Positions 9,901 to 22,263 are shown, numbered from the stretch's first letter. The stretch: DNA of 64,000 nt from Caecitellus pseudoparvulus (GCA_965644315.1 CBFFRQ010000062.1:124001-188000), one strand, 5' to 3'. The notes: generated from the sequence alone by a model not told the origin. A program made the numbers and translations.

Positions 9901-11796
9901 GCGGGGCACAGCAGCCGCAGTCGCAGCGTGCACAGCCGACCGGCAGGTGCGACGCTGGAGACGCTGCGGTCCTCCTCCAAGCAGCAGCAGCGGTGGCTGG
10001 ACGCAGCAGGGCGCGGCGTGCAGCGCCTGCACAGTGGCAGTGCGACAGGCAGCGTCAGTTCCGCTGATCGCTCCCGGGCAGATGCGGCAGGACAGGATGC
10101 AGCCCCGCGCCACAGGCATGGCCTCCGCCGCCGGTCATCCGCTGGGGAAGTGGAGTCTAGCTCGGCAGGGACGGGCGGCACTGGTGGCATCGTGCCTCGG
10201 GCAGAGGATGGGGCGGGTGAGGAAGGCGGGGAGGGCAGGTCGCGCCCGCCGCTGCGGCGTTCGCTGTCGTCGCCCTCGCTGCACGCCGCCCCCGCGCCAG
10301 ACGTCCCGGAACACACTGCCGAAGTGCACGCAGAACACACTTCTAAAGGTGGGCGGGAGTCCAGGGGTTCGCGGCACGCCACAGAGCACTCTGCGCACGG
10401 CCACGATGCGGAAGCACCGCACTCCCGCCGAAGCAGCACTTCCCGCCGCCACCGAGGGCACTCCACTTCCCGCCGCAGCGGAACACACACGGACGCTCCC
10501 GCAGCACCACCTGCTGTGTCTTCTCGACTGCGGGGTGCTCGGGCAAGCATTTTCGCAGGGCTGGGCGCAGCTGCGGGCATGGGCGGCATGGGGTGGTCGA
10601 CCGCAGCCAGCGGCGGGCGCTCTGGTCGCATGCGCTCTGCGACGCACGCCGGGGGTCGCTCAGGTCACGAACGCAGTGCTGCACGGCCAGCCCCGCCTTC
10701 CCCTCCGAATCGTGGCGCCGCGCGAGATGGTGTGCGAGCCCCCTCCGCAGCGCCCACCCGCTCCTCAACGGGAAACCTGCCCAGCGGCATGCCTTTGTCG
10801 CCCCACTTTGGCGGCGGCAGTGGTGGTGGCATGGGGGAGCAATTGTCCGTGGCCATAGAGGAGGAGGAGAGTGGCAGTGAAGCCACCAGCACGGTGCGCA
10901 GCAGTGTGGCTGGCAGCGACCAGGTCAGTGCCCGCAGTGGCAGCGACCCGGGCGGCAGGGACACTGGACATCGTACCGGTGGGCAGCACCCCCCCGGGCG
11001 GTCCTCAGTGCGGTCCGTCATGTCGGCTTCTGGCAGGTGGGTCCCACCCCCCCCCTCCAGGGGCGCGACCCGCACCCCCCCTCCAGCGCCTGGTCGCAGC
11101 TCTCGGGGCAGCGCATCCACCCTGGGGTCCAAGCGGACCGCCCCGCCACCCCCCCCTCGACCGAGCCCCCTGCCCCCCTCGAAGACACCCCAGCCCCCCC
11201 CCTCATCCCGGGACTCGTCCAGGCCGGATGGGGGGGCGGCATCCACCTCCTCCGGTTCCAGCACGCCCACCCTGCCCAGCACCAGCACTGCCACGGCGGG
11301 GCAGGTGCCCTCCTTCGGTCAGGAGGGAGTGGGTGGTGGCGCGCTGACTCCGATGGCTCGGCACGTGGGCCCACCCACTCCGGACATGGGCCCACCTTCT
11401 GGCACGCCCAAGTCCCCCCTGTTGCTGGGCCCAGTGAAAGCAGTGACACCAGTGGGCCCACCCCCCCGCCCCCGCACCATGCGCAAGTCCCCGGCCGACT
11501 TGGGGCGGTACTTCGACCCGCCCTCTGGAGGGGTGTCTGGGGGGGGTGCTGCCACCCCCCTCCAACGGCACTCCATGGTAGACAGCATCCCCAGCCATGC
11601 ACCCGGGCAACTGGCAAAGCCACCGCGGGTGGTGGGTGAAGCCCCCTCGGGTCACACCGGGACCCCCCCCTCCCGAGCCACCTCTACCCCCCCTCCAGCT
11701 GCCGTGAGCCCCCTTGGAGCAGCGCGTGTGAAGGTCAAGGGGCGAGGGCGGGGAACGAAGCTGACGCTGTCCAGGGCGCCCAGTCGACCGGAGTGA
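6936..11796 (+). CDS. Cyclic-nucleotide-gated/EAG-type voltage-gated K+ channel with long disordered tails
   Basis: Exons 6936-8309 and 8386-11796 give 1594 residues; the 76-nt intron lies between S1 and S2. The core starts at about residue 425: S1 (WDVIMLTPIIYTAILMP), S2-S3, then an arginine-rich S4 at 531-546 (RIFRLPRALRVLRVFK), a pore helix and the selectivity filter SVGYGD (643-648), S6, a C-linker and a cyclic-nucleotide-binding domain around 795-915 (EEGGFFGEIES). The GYGD filter predicts K+ selectivity. The regular S4 charges predict voltage sensing. About 420 residues before S1 and nearly 700 after the binding domain are Ser/Arg/Gly/Pro-rich and look disordered, making it far longer than usual family members (600-1000). 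These tails probably carry phosphorylation sites. The intron contains one copy of the ATTTCCGC octamer (8357-8364). Confidence 0.9.
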
Positions 11797-11869
11797 GTGC
11801 GCGGCGAGGACATGGGTGGAGAATGCATGCATTGCACGTACACTGGGCAGGCAGGCGGAGGGGGGGGGC

Positions 11870-12575
11870 TCACGCTCGCTCTGCCGCGGGGGGGGCCGCC
11901 TCGGCCAGCACTGCCCCCAGCTCGCCGTCGTTGTGCATGGTGGTGAGGATGTCGCAGCCGCCGACGAACTCCCCGTTCACGTACAGCTGGGGGATGGTGG
12001 GCCAGTCACTGCGCGCCGAAGAAGTGAGCGGAATGACGGGCCAGCTAAGCGGGGGCAAGGTGAGGTGCACGCAGCTCACCTGAAGTCCTTGACGCCTTGG
12101 CGGATCTCAGGGTGCTCCAGCACGTTCACGCTGCTGAAGTTGACGCCTGTGGCGGAGGCATGCGTGGAGTGTAGTGGCAGCGGCGTGGCGAAGCCGCCTG
12201 CATGCGCCACGCACCGTGCTGGTGCAGAATGCGCACAACTTGCTGGGAGAAGCCGCACTGGGGCTGCTGGGGGGTGCCTTTCATGAAGAGGAAAATGGGG
12301 TGGTCCTCCACCAGCTGCAGGGCGGGCGGGGGCGAGCACCTGCGCAACACGTCATCGGCCAATTACCGCATGGCTCGTCTCACCTTCTTGATGGTGCCCT
12401 GCACGGCTTCATCGTCGCCCAGCTCCACCTTCACCTTGGGCTTGAAGTCGTCATGTGTGTCCTCCGACATCCACCGCGCAGGCACTGCGACAGCCTCGGC
12501 GGTGGCCCGGGTGGCGGGCAGGGCAGCGGCAGCTGCTACTGCCCTTGCGACGCGGCGTGTGGCAACGCGCAGCAT
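11870..12575 (-). CDS. GRX5: Mitochondrial monothiol glutaredoxin (Grx5 type)
   Basis: This CGFS glutaredoxin carries and transfers Fe-S clusters in the mitochondrial matrix. Exons 12575-12384, 12314-12215, 12146-12080 and 12008-11870 give 165 residues. The first 50 are Arg/Ala-rich with no acidic residues, a good mitochondrial presequence. The mature part has the [12 protein letters not shown] active site, then [28 protein letters not shown] across two splice junctions, with the cis-proline TIPQ motif, and GEFVGGCDI for glutathione binding. Introns are 61-71 nt. The gene is convergent with the channel gene (73 bp between stops) and divergent from BMS1 (183 bp between starts). The protein is complete with no missing catalytic residue. 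Confidence 0.95.
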
Positions 12576-12758
12576 GGTGCTTGGCGGGCATGCAAGGGTG
12601 CAGGGAGAAGTCGGTGACATGCAAAATTCACAAAGTCAGTAGTGTGGCACTTTTGTCACGCCTGACCTTGCTGCACTGTCAATGCAGTGCTGTGCAGGCA
12701 GGTAGCCCGGCTCAGGCTCCCGCTGCGTGTGTGTAGCTGTTCTGCCACCTCGCCCAGC

Positions 12759-15700
12759 ATGGCGGACGAAGGGACGCAGGCGCACAAGGGGCACCACAAG
12801 GCCAAAAGTGGCGCCAAGGCTGCCAAGCGGAAGGAGTTCTTGACGCGCAAGGCGGCTCAGGAGGACAAGGCAGCCAGCAAGGGCACGTCCAAGAACCACA
12901 AGGTGCGTGGTGCGCGTTTCAGCAGCGTTTCAAGTGGCAAGCCAGCACACACTCCTGCCCTTGACATGCCCCCCTGTGCAGGCCTTCGGAGTGGCTAAAT
13001 GGGGTCGAGCACACCGCACCATCCAGCGGAATCTGGACCGAGGGCACCGTAAGGACCACGCGGAGGTGAAGAACAGGACAGGGGACGTGAATCCCCCTCC
13101 CGTCACGGTGGTCATCATGGGCCCGCCAGGCGTGGGCAAGACCACCCTCATCAAGGCGCTGGTGAAGCGCTTCACGAAGCACACGCTGACTGACGTGAAG
13201 GGCCCCATCACAGTGGTGTCGGGGAAGAGCCGCCGCATCACTTTCTTCGAGTGCGGCAACGACCTGAATACGATGCTGGACTTGGCCAAGATCGCAGACC
13301 TGGCTGTGATGATGATCGACGCCTCGTACGGCTTCGAAATGGAGACGTTTGAGTTCCTGTCCATGCTGCAGACGCACGGCTTCCCCAAGGTGATGGGGGT
13401 GCTGACGCACCTGGACAAGTTCCGCTCCCGCAAGACCCTGGCTGCGACGAAGAAACGCCTCAAACACCGCTTCTGGAATGAGATTTTCCAGGGCGCCAAG
13501 CTGTTCTACCTGTCTGGTCTCATCAACGGCAGCTTCCCCAAGCGGGAGGTGCACAACTTGAGCCTGTACCTGTCGCGCATGAAGCTGCGGCCGCTGGTGT
13601 GGCGTAATACGCACCCGTACGTGCTGGTGGACCGCATGGAGGACATGACGCCCCCCGCCGCCGTGGAGGCCAACGCCAAGGTGGACCGCCAAGTGGCCCT
13701 GTACGGCTTCGTGCGGGGCACGCACTTCAAGCCGGGGCAGGCGGTGTGTGTGCCGGGCGCAGGGGACTTCCACATGGCCAGCATGGTGCCGCTGGAGGAC
13801 CCGGCGCCGCTGCCGGAGACGGACCCCGAGAAGCGCAAGAAGCGCCGGAGCCTGAAGGCCAAGGAGACGCTGCTGTACGCGCCCATGTCCAACGTCGGCG
13901 GGGTCCTGTACGACGCCGACGCCGTGTACATCAACGTGCCCAACGTGCACTTCTCGAAACCCGAGACGCTCATGTACCACGCCGACGGGGAGGACATGAC
14001 GGCGGAGGAGGCCGCCAAGGCCGCCGGCATCTCCCTTGGCCGGGCGCTGCCCTCCAGCTCCTCCCGAGCCACAGAGGGCGTGGCCATGGTGCAGGGTCTG
14101 CAGGAGGTGGGGGCAGGGGTGGATGACCGTCTGGGGGCGGCATCGCTCTCCCTCTTCAAGCACTCCGCGCCCATGACGGATGCTCAGGCGGCGGCGACCC
14201 TGCCGGGCCTGGACTCCGACTCCGAGTCGGGCAGTGACTCGGAGTCAGGAGGTGCCGCGCATCAGGTTGAGCCGGACGCGGACTCCTGGGACGCAGCGGG
14301 CACGACATGGGGCAGTGACGTGGACGGCTCCTCTGGCTCTGGCTCAGACAGTGAGAGCAGTGTGGAGGGGGGTGTGGAGGGGGGTGTGGAGGGGGGTGTG
14401 GAGGGGGGTGCTGAGTGGGCCGACGCGCGCCGGCCACGCCGACCCCCTGTCCCGCCCAAGGACGCCGCTGCTGTGGAGGCTGCTGTGGCTGCCGACACCA
14501 CAGACGAATCAGACACCACTTCTGCGGGTGAGGACTCCGCCGCCGAGGGCGAGGGCGAGGAGGAGGTGGGGGGTGACAGCGCCGTGGAGAGCGCTAGTGA
14601 AAGCGGCAGTGATAGTGGCAGTGACAGTGACTCTGCGTCATCCAGTGGCAGTGAGGGCGAGAGTGATGTGGAGGGCAGTGACAGTGAGGGCGACGTGGAT
14701 CTGAGCGGCGACAGCAGCAGCAGCAGCAGCGGCGGCGGCGGCGGCGGCGGGGTGGAGGTGGTTCAGGCGGTGACTCGGCACGCCCAGCCCAGCGAGGGCG
14801 TGGCCGCCGCCGGAGGTAGCAAACTGTGGGAGCAGGCGTCAGCAGCCTGGACCGCCCGGCGCCGGCAGCGCGTGAACATGACGGAGTTGGTGTACGGCGT
14901 GGCCAGCCTGGGGCTAGGCGCCTCCATGGCGACCAGCACGGGGGCAGGTCGCAAGCGACCCGACCCCGCCATGGCCGGTCTCGCCCCCGCCGCTGCAGGC
15001 GGCGAGGACAGCGACGACGATCTGTTCGTGTTGAAGCGGCAGGCTCCGACTGTGGCAGCTGTGGGCGCTGCAGGGAGTGGCGGCGGCGGCGGCGGCGGGG
15101 CAAGCGGCGCCACCGCCCAGCCCAGTGGCGTGGGTTCGGCCTTCTCTGCCTTTGTCATGTACGGGGGGCTGGGCCTGACGGCGTCCCATGCCGACGACGG
15201 CAGCGGCGCGGTGGGTGGCGGCGGCATGGCGCAGTGGGGCAGTGCGTACGAGCGCCTGAACGCGGTGGACTCATCCGTGGCGCGGCCGTGGAAGGGCGCC
15301 CTGCGGGATTGGGGGGATGCCGACACCCGGGAGGCCATTCGGAACAAGTTCGTGACGGGGGACTGGGGCGCCGGCGGCGCGGCAGAGGGGGAGGAGGAGG
15401 GGGAGGAGGATGCCGTGTACGGTGACTTCGAGGACTTGGAGGGGGGGGGCAGTGACGGCGGCATGTCGGATGGCGAGGCGGGGGATGCAGAGGTGGCGCG
15501 CCTGCTGGGAGGCAAGGCTGCGCAGAAGGCTGCCTTTGACAAGGCGTACGACAGCGGCGCGCTGAAGAAGGGGGCGCGGGGGGGGGCTGCCGGGGGTGAC
15601 GAAGAGGGGGGTGATGGCAGTGGCAGTGGCAGCGGCAGCGGCAGCGAGGAGGACGAGGAGGAGGAGGAGGATGACGGCCCAGACAGCGCCAAGGCCCGGG

Positions 15701-17154
15701 CAGAGGCGGCGGCGGCCCAGGCGGCGCGCAACGAGGAGGAGTTCAAGCGGGAGGGGGAACAGAGCCGCCTGGCGCTGCAGGGGTTCATGCCGGGCTACTA
15801 CGTGCGCATCGAGCTGCACAACGTGCCGTGTGAGTTCGTGACTTCCTTCCGGACCACACGGCCATGCTTGGTGGGCGGCTTGCTGCCCCAGGAAGAGGGC
15901 TTGGCCATGACTCGTGTGCGCATCAAGCGGCACAGGTGGGCGCCGCGGATTTTGAAGAGCTCCGACCCGCTCGTCATTTCCCTGGGCTGGCGCCGCTTCC
16001 AGACGCTGCCGACGTACTTCATGCAGGACCACAACGAGCGCATGCGGCACTTGAAGTACACGCCAGAGTTTCTGCATTGCCAGGCCGCCATGTGGGCGCC
16101 CGTGACGCCGCCCAACACCGGCTTCATGGCGTTTCAGAACTTGTCTGACGCAGCAGCGCAGTTCCGCGTCGCGGCGCTGGGAGTGACTCTGGAGATGGAC
16201 AGCGCGTTCAAAATCGTGAAGAAGCTGAAGCTGGTGGGCACGCCGCACAAGATTTACAAGAACTCCGCCCTCATTCGGGACATGTTCAACTCAGACTTGG
16301 AGGTGGCCAAGTTCGAAGGCTCCAGCATCCGCACTGTCAGCGGCATTCGGGGTGAAATCAAACGCGCTGTACGGGAAGGCCCCGAGGGCACCTTCCGAGC
16401 CGCCTTTGAGGACAAAATTCTGTCTTCTGACATTGTCTTCGTGCGCACCTGGGCGCCCATCGAGCCCAAGCGCTTCTACAACCCCGTGTACTCCCTGCTG
16501 GCCGCCCCGCCTTCCCGGCGCGAGGCAGTGCAGGAGGCCTCTGCTGCCGCAGACTCCTCGGAAGCCGCTCTGGCAGAAGCTGTCCTGTCAGGCACCACTG
16601 CGCCCTCCACTGCCGTCGGCGGCGGGGCCAAGCCCGCAGGCCGTGCTGGTGGTGTGGCAGGTGCTTCCAGTGGGTATGACGCCAGCACCACTGGCCTGGT
16701 GCTCATGCGCCCCACGCGAGCCATCCGCAAGGAAAAGGCGCTGCCTGTGCCCTCCCGCAAGGATTCGGAGTACCGGGACATCCAGCGCACCGAGCGCGCC
16801 TTCAACGCGCTCTTCGTGCCGGCCAAGCTGCAGGCGGCACTGCCCTACGCCTCCAAGCCCAAGCAGCAGCGCAAACGTGGCAAGGGCTCCAACTACCTCA
16901 CCAAGCGCGCCGTGGTCATGGACCGTGAGGAGCGCAAGGCCCACACCATGGTGCAGCAGATTCAAACGGTGGCCAAGATCAACACCAAGAAGGAGAAGGC
17001 AGCGGCAGCCAAGCGCCGCGAGGCGTACCTGAAGAAGCAGGCTGCCACGGAGGCCAAGTTCTCAGAGGCCACACGCCTGCAGCGCAAGCGGCGGTACAAG
17101 GCGGAGGGCATCGCAGCCGCAGTGAGCAAGGCCAAGGCAGCCCGCACACAGTGA
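12759..17154 (+). CDS. BMS1: BMS1, GTPase of 40S ribosome biogenesis
   Basis: BMS1 is a nucleolar GTPase of the small-subunit processome that partners Rcl1 in pre-rRNA processing. Exons 12759-12902 and 12982-17154 give 1438 residues, longer than yeast (about 1183). A basic N-terminus precedes the P-loop GPPGVGKTT at about 95-103 and the GTPase core (TVVSGKSRRITFFECGND, THLDKFR). The C-terminal half has the conserved GYYVRIELHNVPCEFV and DIVFVRTWAPIEPKRFYNPV segments of the BMS1/TSR1 family, and ends in a Lys/Arg-rich coil. The extra length is an acidic Ser/Asp/Glu-rich middle (residues about 480-650) that includes a four-copy VEGG repeat, and a second acidic tract near 820-960. The single 79-nt intron lies early. 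Confidence 0.95.
14361..14408 (+). repeat. 12-bp in-frame minisatellite in BMS1
   Basis: Four exact head-to-tail copies of TGTGGAGGGGGG encode four VEGG units inside the acidic linker of BMS1. Because the unit is a multiple of three, copy-number change keeps the frame. Confidence 0.9.
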
Positions 17155-17295
17155 ACTGGGCATCGACAGCTCCAATGCAAAACCCACAAACACGCGCAAC
17201 AACATACCAGGAGGTGCACGTCTCCTGCGAACAGGTGGTTTGCATGCTGGTATCTGTGCCCTGTCCCAGCGCCCCCGCAGGAGTGCCGCGGCATC

Positions 17296-17987
17296 ATGCC
17301 GTCATCAGATTCCGCAGGCAGCCCGGAAAGCGGCCCGTCTGTGGGCACCATCATCAAGAAAGGGCTGGAGGGCAGCAAGGCAGAGTATGCATACAGCCTG
17401 GAAACCCTGTACACGTCTCCCTGCTTTAGAAACTCCTTGTTGTGGGGCATTGGGCTGGGGATCGGCGTGGGTTTGCATAGGTTTAAGGAAACGCGTGCGT
17501 AACGCGGTGAAGTGGTCTGCTGCAGCACAACGAAGCCTTCACCTTGCGCCACCGTGCAACCCTTTTCAGAAGCCATTTGGAAGTCTTGTGACTGGGCAGT
17601 GGGCTCGTTCTGCCTGGTGTCTGCTGGGGGCTGGTGAGTGCTGGCGGCAGTGTTTGACAGGCAGCAGCATGGCTGACGTGGCAAGTGGCCCTTCACCGCA
17701 GGCTCTCATGCCGATACCAGGAGCTGAGCACGTGGAACACCATGCAGGACTGGTACAGGGAGCGGCAGTCAGCCGGCATGGAAGCAGCTGCCGAGCAAGT
17801 GCGCCTGGCAGCCGTGGACCGCCTGCCGTTGCCGAGCGACGCAGCAGGCGACTTTGATGCCGCCCCCGCCAGCAGTGCCGCGGCAGACGAGGAAGGCAGC
17901 ACGGTGGAAGTAGGCAGTGCGCTTGCGAAGGGTGCGCCTGGGGTCATTGAGCCTGAGGCGCTGCGGTCTGGTGCGTTGCCCAGGTAG
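17296..17987 (+). CDS. COX20: Cytochrome c oxidase assembly protein COX20
   Basis: COX20 is a mitochondrial inner-membrane chaperone for the COX2 subunit. Exons 17296-17494, 17570-17633 and 17702-17987 give 182 residues. Helix 1 is SLLWGIGLGIGVGLHRF. The family motif KSCDWAVGSFCLVSAGGW follows in exon 2, and SCRY after the second junction matches the family's CRY after helix 2. Only the splicing shown restores this order. The tail beyond residue about 110 is Ala/Asp/Ser/Glu-rich and not conserved, which explains the extra length over the 118-residue human protein. Introns are 75 and 68 nt with GTGCGT and GTGAGT donors. Confidence 0.85.
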
Positions 17988-18356
17988 CATGCTTGGCGTG
18001 GCACACAGCCTGCTGCCTCGGAAGGGTCGCCACTCGCAGTGGCGCCGCGAGTGGCTTCATCAGCTCTGATGAGCACAGAGACCCCCTGCATGGGTGTGTA
18101 GGTGTGGCGCTGATGGGGGCTTCGGTTGGGGCTGCGCTTCATTCGCCGCGATGCGACGCACTCGGCGCGCTGATGCAAATTCACAGCAGCTGCATGCAGC
18201 GCAAACATGCACAACAGTGAAAACCTTCCGATGACTGCAAAGTGCTGGCTGGTTAAGGAGCGCTGCGGGCGCCAAGTGCAGGCCGGAGCCGGCCTTGAGC
18301 ACTCAGCCGAGCGCCAAAGGCGAGGGTGAGGCGCCAGGTTGACCCCCCGAGCAGCC
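17988..18356. other. Intergenic region, 369 bp
   Basis: This lies between COX20 and the PX-domain gene, both on plus. I see no coding frame with conserved content, no RNA gene and no repeat. Confidence 0.5.
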
Positions 18357-20865
18357 ATGGCCACGGGCTCAGGCATGCTGGACGACAAGCCATTGCTTGT
18401 TAGTATTCCACATGCGGAGCGGCAAGAGAGCTACGTTGCCTACAAGGTGGTTGTGCGCCGAGGTACGTGCCAACCCGGACAAAAAGTGAAACGCCAAGCT
18501 GAAACGCTGTTGATCCTTCCGCGCACCTCAGGGGCCTTGGCTTGGTTCATGATGCGGCGGTACAGCGAGTTTGCTGATTTTCACGCCTCCCTCCAGGCAG
18601 TCTTGCCGTCAGCCTCTTTGCCCGACTTGCCACCGAAGCAAGTGAGTTGCCTGGCGCAGCTTGGCCCCTGGCCGTTCACTGCGCCTCACACAGCGCCGCA
18701 CTGCGCCCGCCCAGATGATGCTGGTCACGTCGAAGTTCAGCGAGGCGTTTGTGGAAAGCCGTCGCGAGGGTCTGGAGGCGTACCTGCGCGGCGTGCTGCG
18801 TTTGGTGACTCCCGAGCAGTTGGACCTCGTGGACGAGTTCCTGCACTTTTCGGAGCACACGCTGGCGTCGGCGCTCGCCGGCCTGCAGCACCTGCAGCAC
18901 CTGCAGCCCATCCGGCACATCGTCAAGGCGCTGCAGGCCGGTACAGAAGGCTCCACCCTGCCCACTGCCGATCCCCACGGCGCCATGCACAGCGGGTTCG
19001 ACCTGGACGCCAGCTTCGCGGCAGCCAAGCAGGGCGCAGCGGAGGCGGAGGCGGAGGCTCTGGACGCCAGCGTGGCAGGGGGCGGCGGCGGCGGCGGCGG
19101 AGGGGGGGACGCCAACGCCTCCACTGCCTCCCACACCTCCTCCTTCTGGCGCAGTGAGAGCTTGGACGTCAGCGGCGTGCTCACAGGCGCCGTGCAGGCA
19201 CTGGCCGCCCACATGCACACCCTGGAGAGCGGCAACGAGGACCTGGCTTCGCAGTTCACGACGTACGACGCAGTGCAGCGCGACCTGCAGAGCCGCCTGG
19301 CGCGCACCAAGGAGCAGTTTCAAACAGACCTGCGCAACATGCAGGGCAAGGTACAGCAGCTGAGCGAGCAGTGCGCTGTGGAGCGGGAGGAGCTGCGCAA
19401 GACCAACGCTCAAATCGCGCTGCTTAACCGAGAGGCCATGTTGGTCAAGTCAGACACTGCGCGACTCAAACTCGCGCACAAGGCCTCCGCCGCGGCCTTC
19501 AAGCGCCTGCGCAAGGAGCTGGGGGAACTGCAGGGCGCCAGTGACTCCTGGGTCAGAGGAGCAACGCAGCAGGGTGACTCGCCACCCCCCGTTCCCCACG
19601 AGCTGCGTCGCGCAGCAGAGGACCCCGGCACGGCGCAGCGTCTGCGGCAGCGTGGCGTGGGGTGCAGCCTGCCCGTGGTGGAGGGGGGTGACGTCAGCGG
19701 ACAGGCGGCGCTGGACTCCGTCCTGCAGTGCGTGGAGGAGGGCTGGGCGGGCGTGGTGCGGGAGGCGATGGCCGTGGCGCCTCTGCAGGGGGACCCCGTC
19801 ACCCTGCGTGACGCCCTGGCCCTGGAGCATGCCACCAGTGCCCAGGCGCCGGCCCCCTCCACCGCCGCCGGGGGGGGGGGTGCAGATGCGGCCAGTGTTG
19901 GCTCGGACATGTCGGATGGCGCCATTGACCGCATGTTGCAGACGGGCGGTGACAGCGCCCCGCCCCAGCCCCTGCTCCTGCCCGACGGCAGCCCAGCCAC
20001 CAAGCTGCGCCCCCTGTCTGAGGCGCAGGCTAACCAGATGCAAGCTCGCCTGCTGGAGGTGCAGCGCGCCCTGCAAACTGCCCACACGGTGGCGCTGTCT
20101 GGCAAGCACGCTGAGGCAGTGGCGCTGAGTGGAGGCTTGCTGCAGGACGCCGCCACTGTGCTAGCCCTCTGCGGCGCCATCGCAGCTGGGCCACCCGTGG
20201 AGCAGCAACTGGCGCCGGGAGGCACCTCCCCCCTCCCAGGCACGCCCCTCACGCAGAGTCTGGATCGTCTGTGTGCGTCACCTGCCCTGGCGCAGCAGCT
20301 GGAGCTCATGCGCCACGAGGAGGGGGGTGAAGGGGGGGTGTCCCCCGGACCCCCCCCCTCGCCTCTCCCCACCACACCTCGCACAACAAGTGATGTGCCG
20401 GCGCCACCTGGGGCGGGCAGCGGGGCGCCCTACCAGCCCCCTCGCGCCACAGACGACACCGTCCTGCACACCCTGGCCACAAGGGCCGTGAACCCCCCGC
20501 CTGCCCCCGGCAACCCCTTCGGGCCAGGGCCACATAAGGACTCCCTGGACAGCGACGCCTCTCGCAGCGTGTTCAGCGGCAGCCTGAGCACGGGGCCAGG
20601 GGAGGGCGGGAACCCGTTTGCAGCAGGCAGTGGGTACACCGTGGGCGGGGCGGGGCCCCCCGTCCACGTGGGCCGGGCGGCCTCCACGCACAGCCACGGT
20701 GGCAGCTCCCTGGACAGCTCTGTGGCGCTGGGAGACGAGAGCTTCGAGGCCATGGCTGCCGCGGCGCTGGAGGCGCCCGCTGAGCAGGGGCAGGGCAGGG
20801 TCCCCCGTCGGACAGGCACGAACCCCTTTGCGCCAGGCCAGCGCTTTGGCAAGCGCGCCATTTGA
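18357..20865 (+). CDS. PX-domain, coiled-coil protein with three NPF motifs
   Basis: Exons 18357-18462, 18532-18641 and 18715-20865 give 788 residues. An N-terminal PX domain (YVAYKVVV, MMRRYSEFADFH, LPDLPPKQ, then SRREGLEAYL) predicts binding to phosphoinositides on endosomes. Residues about 180-290 look like coiled coil (LQSRLARTKEQFQTDLRNMQ). The C-terminal part is Pro/Ser/Gly-rich and contains three NPF tripeptides (NPFGPG, NPFAAG, NPFAPG). NPF is the classical ligand of EH domains, so an endocytic or recycling adaptor is likely. The first intron is 69 nt, in phase and stop-free, so the unspliced frame also reads through. It is called as an intron because removal restores normal PX spacing. 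The start is the first ATG before the PX domain. Confidence 0.8.
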
Positions 20866-21021
20866 TGGCTGGGCACTGATGGGGCGAGCAATTCAAAACA
20901 GTTTCCCAGGCATTGTATGTTTGCGATGTTGCTCTGACATTTGTGAGCGCTTGGCGGCTTCACTGGCGTGCGTGTGTGAAGCGTGCCAGCTGCTGGAAGG
21001 CTGTGAGCCTCTATCACCAGC

Positions 21022-22263
21022 ATGGCGCTGGCACACGTTGCGAGAAGCGCACGGCAACTAAGCTATGGAATGTCATGCTTGGCTCCTCATCGTGCTTTCA
21101 CGCGTTCCACTCTCGTGGCGCTGTGGGACGTGCGGAGTGTATCGGAGTTTCACGCGAAACTCCCCCTGCCTGCCGCTCACGTGCCAGCCTTACACCGCGC
21201 CCTCTCGACTCGATCGCGGGGCAAGGGGTCCAGCGGGCCCTCTGTTGTCAAGAACGACGCCATCACCGCACCTTCCCTTCGCGTGGTGGCCGCGGATGGG
21301 ACGCAGCTGGGCGTCATGGACCTGGCTGCTGCAAAGCGTGTAGCAACCGAGGCCAAGCAGGACCTGATCTTGGTGGCTCCCGGCGCCAAGCCTCCTGTAG
21401 CCAAGCTGGACTCTGCTGCTCGTCAAGCTCAGGCGGCCAAGAAGAAGGAGGCGGCGGCGCGGAAGCAGGCTCGGGCGAACAAGATGAAGGAGGTGCGGCT
21501 GACAGGTGAGGGTCCGCAGCGCCGCGCGCAGGTTCATTTGAGCGCCACCGCTCACCACGCCCCACCCCCACGCCACAGCTCGAACCGAGGCCCACGACTT
21601 GTCCACCAAGGCCCGCCAGCTGCTGAAGTTCCTGCAGCAAGGCCGGCCAGTGAGGGGTGCGTTGTGCCTCGCCCGCGTGCCTTCATCGCTAGAACACGCT
21701 GGCATCACCGCCCCTGCCTCGCCACTGCGCAGTGACTGTGGCGTTCCAGCCAGGGTCATCCTATGGCGCGCAGGAGGAGCCTCGTCGCGCTGCCATGCGC
21801 AGTATTGTGCAGGAAGTGGGCACTGTGGGGTGGGCCGACCCCGCCTCGCTCAAAGTGCAGGTGCGTGGCCTTTGCGCTAGCTGCAGGCCCAGCCAGCGAG
21901 CCGAACACCGTGCTTTCGCTGTCATCGCAGGGTGTGTTCTTGGTTCTGGACTTCAAGCCCGTGGTGAAGTCGGCTGAGGAGCACGAGGCAGTGTTGGCGC
22001 TCCTGGCCAGGCCGCTGAAGAACCAAGCCCAAGTTTCCGCAGTGCCCAGCACGCCCAAGAAGAAGGCGCCACCTGCAGCGCCCACCGTAGTGACTGACGA
22101 CGGCAAAGTAGACGAAAGCATGGCACAGTACATGGCGAAGAAGGCGCGGGGCCGAACACGGCCAGAGGAGCCGACGCCCCGTGCGACCCGCCGTGGCGCG
22201 AAAGGCGCCCTGTCCGACGACGACCTGGACAGGGTCGGGACGCCATTCAAGGAGAAAAAGTAA
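21022..22263 (+). CDS. Organellar translation initiation factor IF-3
   Basis: IF-3 binds the small ribosomal subunit and controls start-codon selection. In eukaryotes it works in mitochondria or plastids. Exons 21022-21505, 21579-21656, 21733-21860 and 21931-22263 give 340 residues. An Arg/Ser/Ala-rich leader of about 65 residues fits an organelle-targeting peptide. The N-domain begins KNDAITAPSLRVV and continues QLGVMDL and DLILVAPGAKPPVAKL. A charged linker leads to the C-domain KEVRLTARTEAHDL, then GRPVRVTVAF restored by splicing at a GTGCGT donor, and VFLVLDFKP. A tail of about 90 residues, Lys/Pro/Arg-rich, follows. Whether the target is mitochondrion or plastid cannot be decided. The stop is 15 bp from the convergent neighbour's stop. 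Confidence 0.9.

Noticed and set aside
12919-16248. Long antisense frames across BMS1, and similar ones across the channel, TPLATE-like and cadherin genes
   Set aside because: High GC at third codon positions removes stops from the opposite frames. The sense proteins are conserved and the antisense ones are low-complexity.
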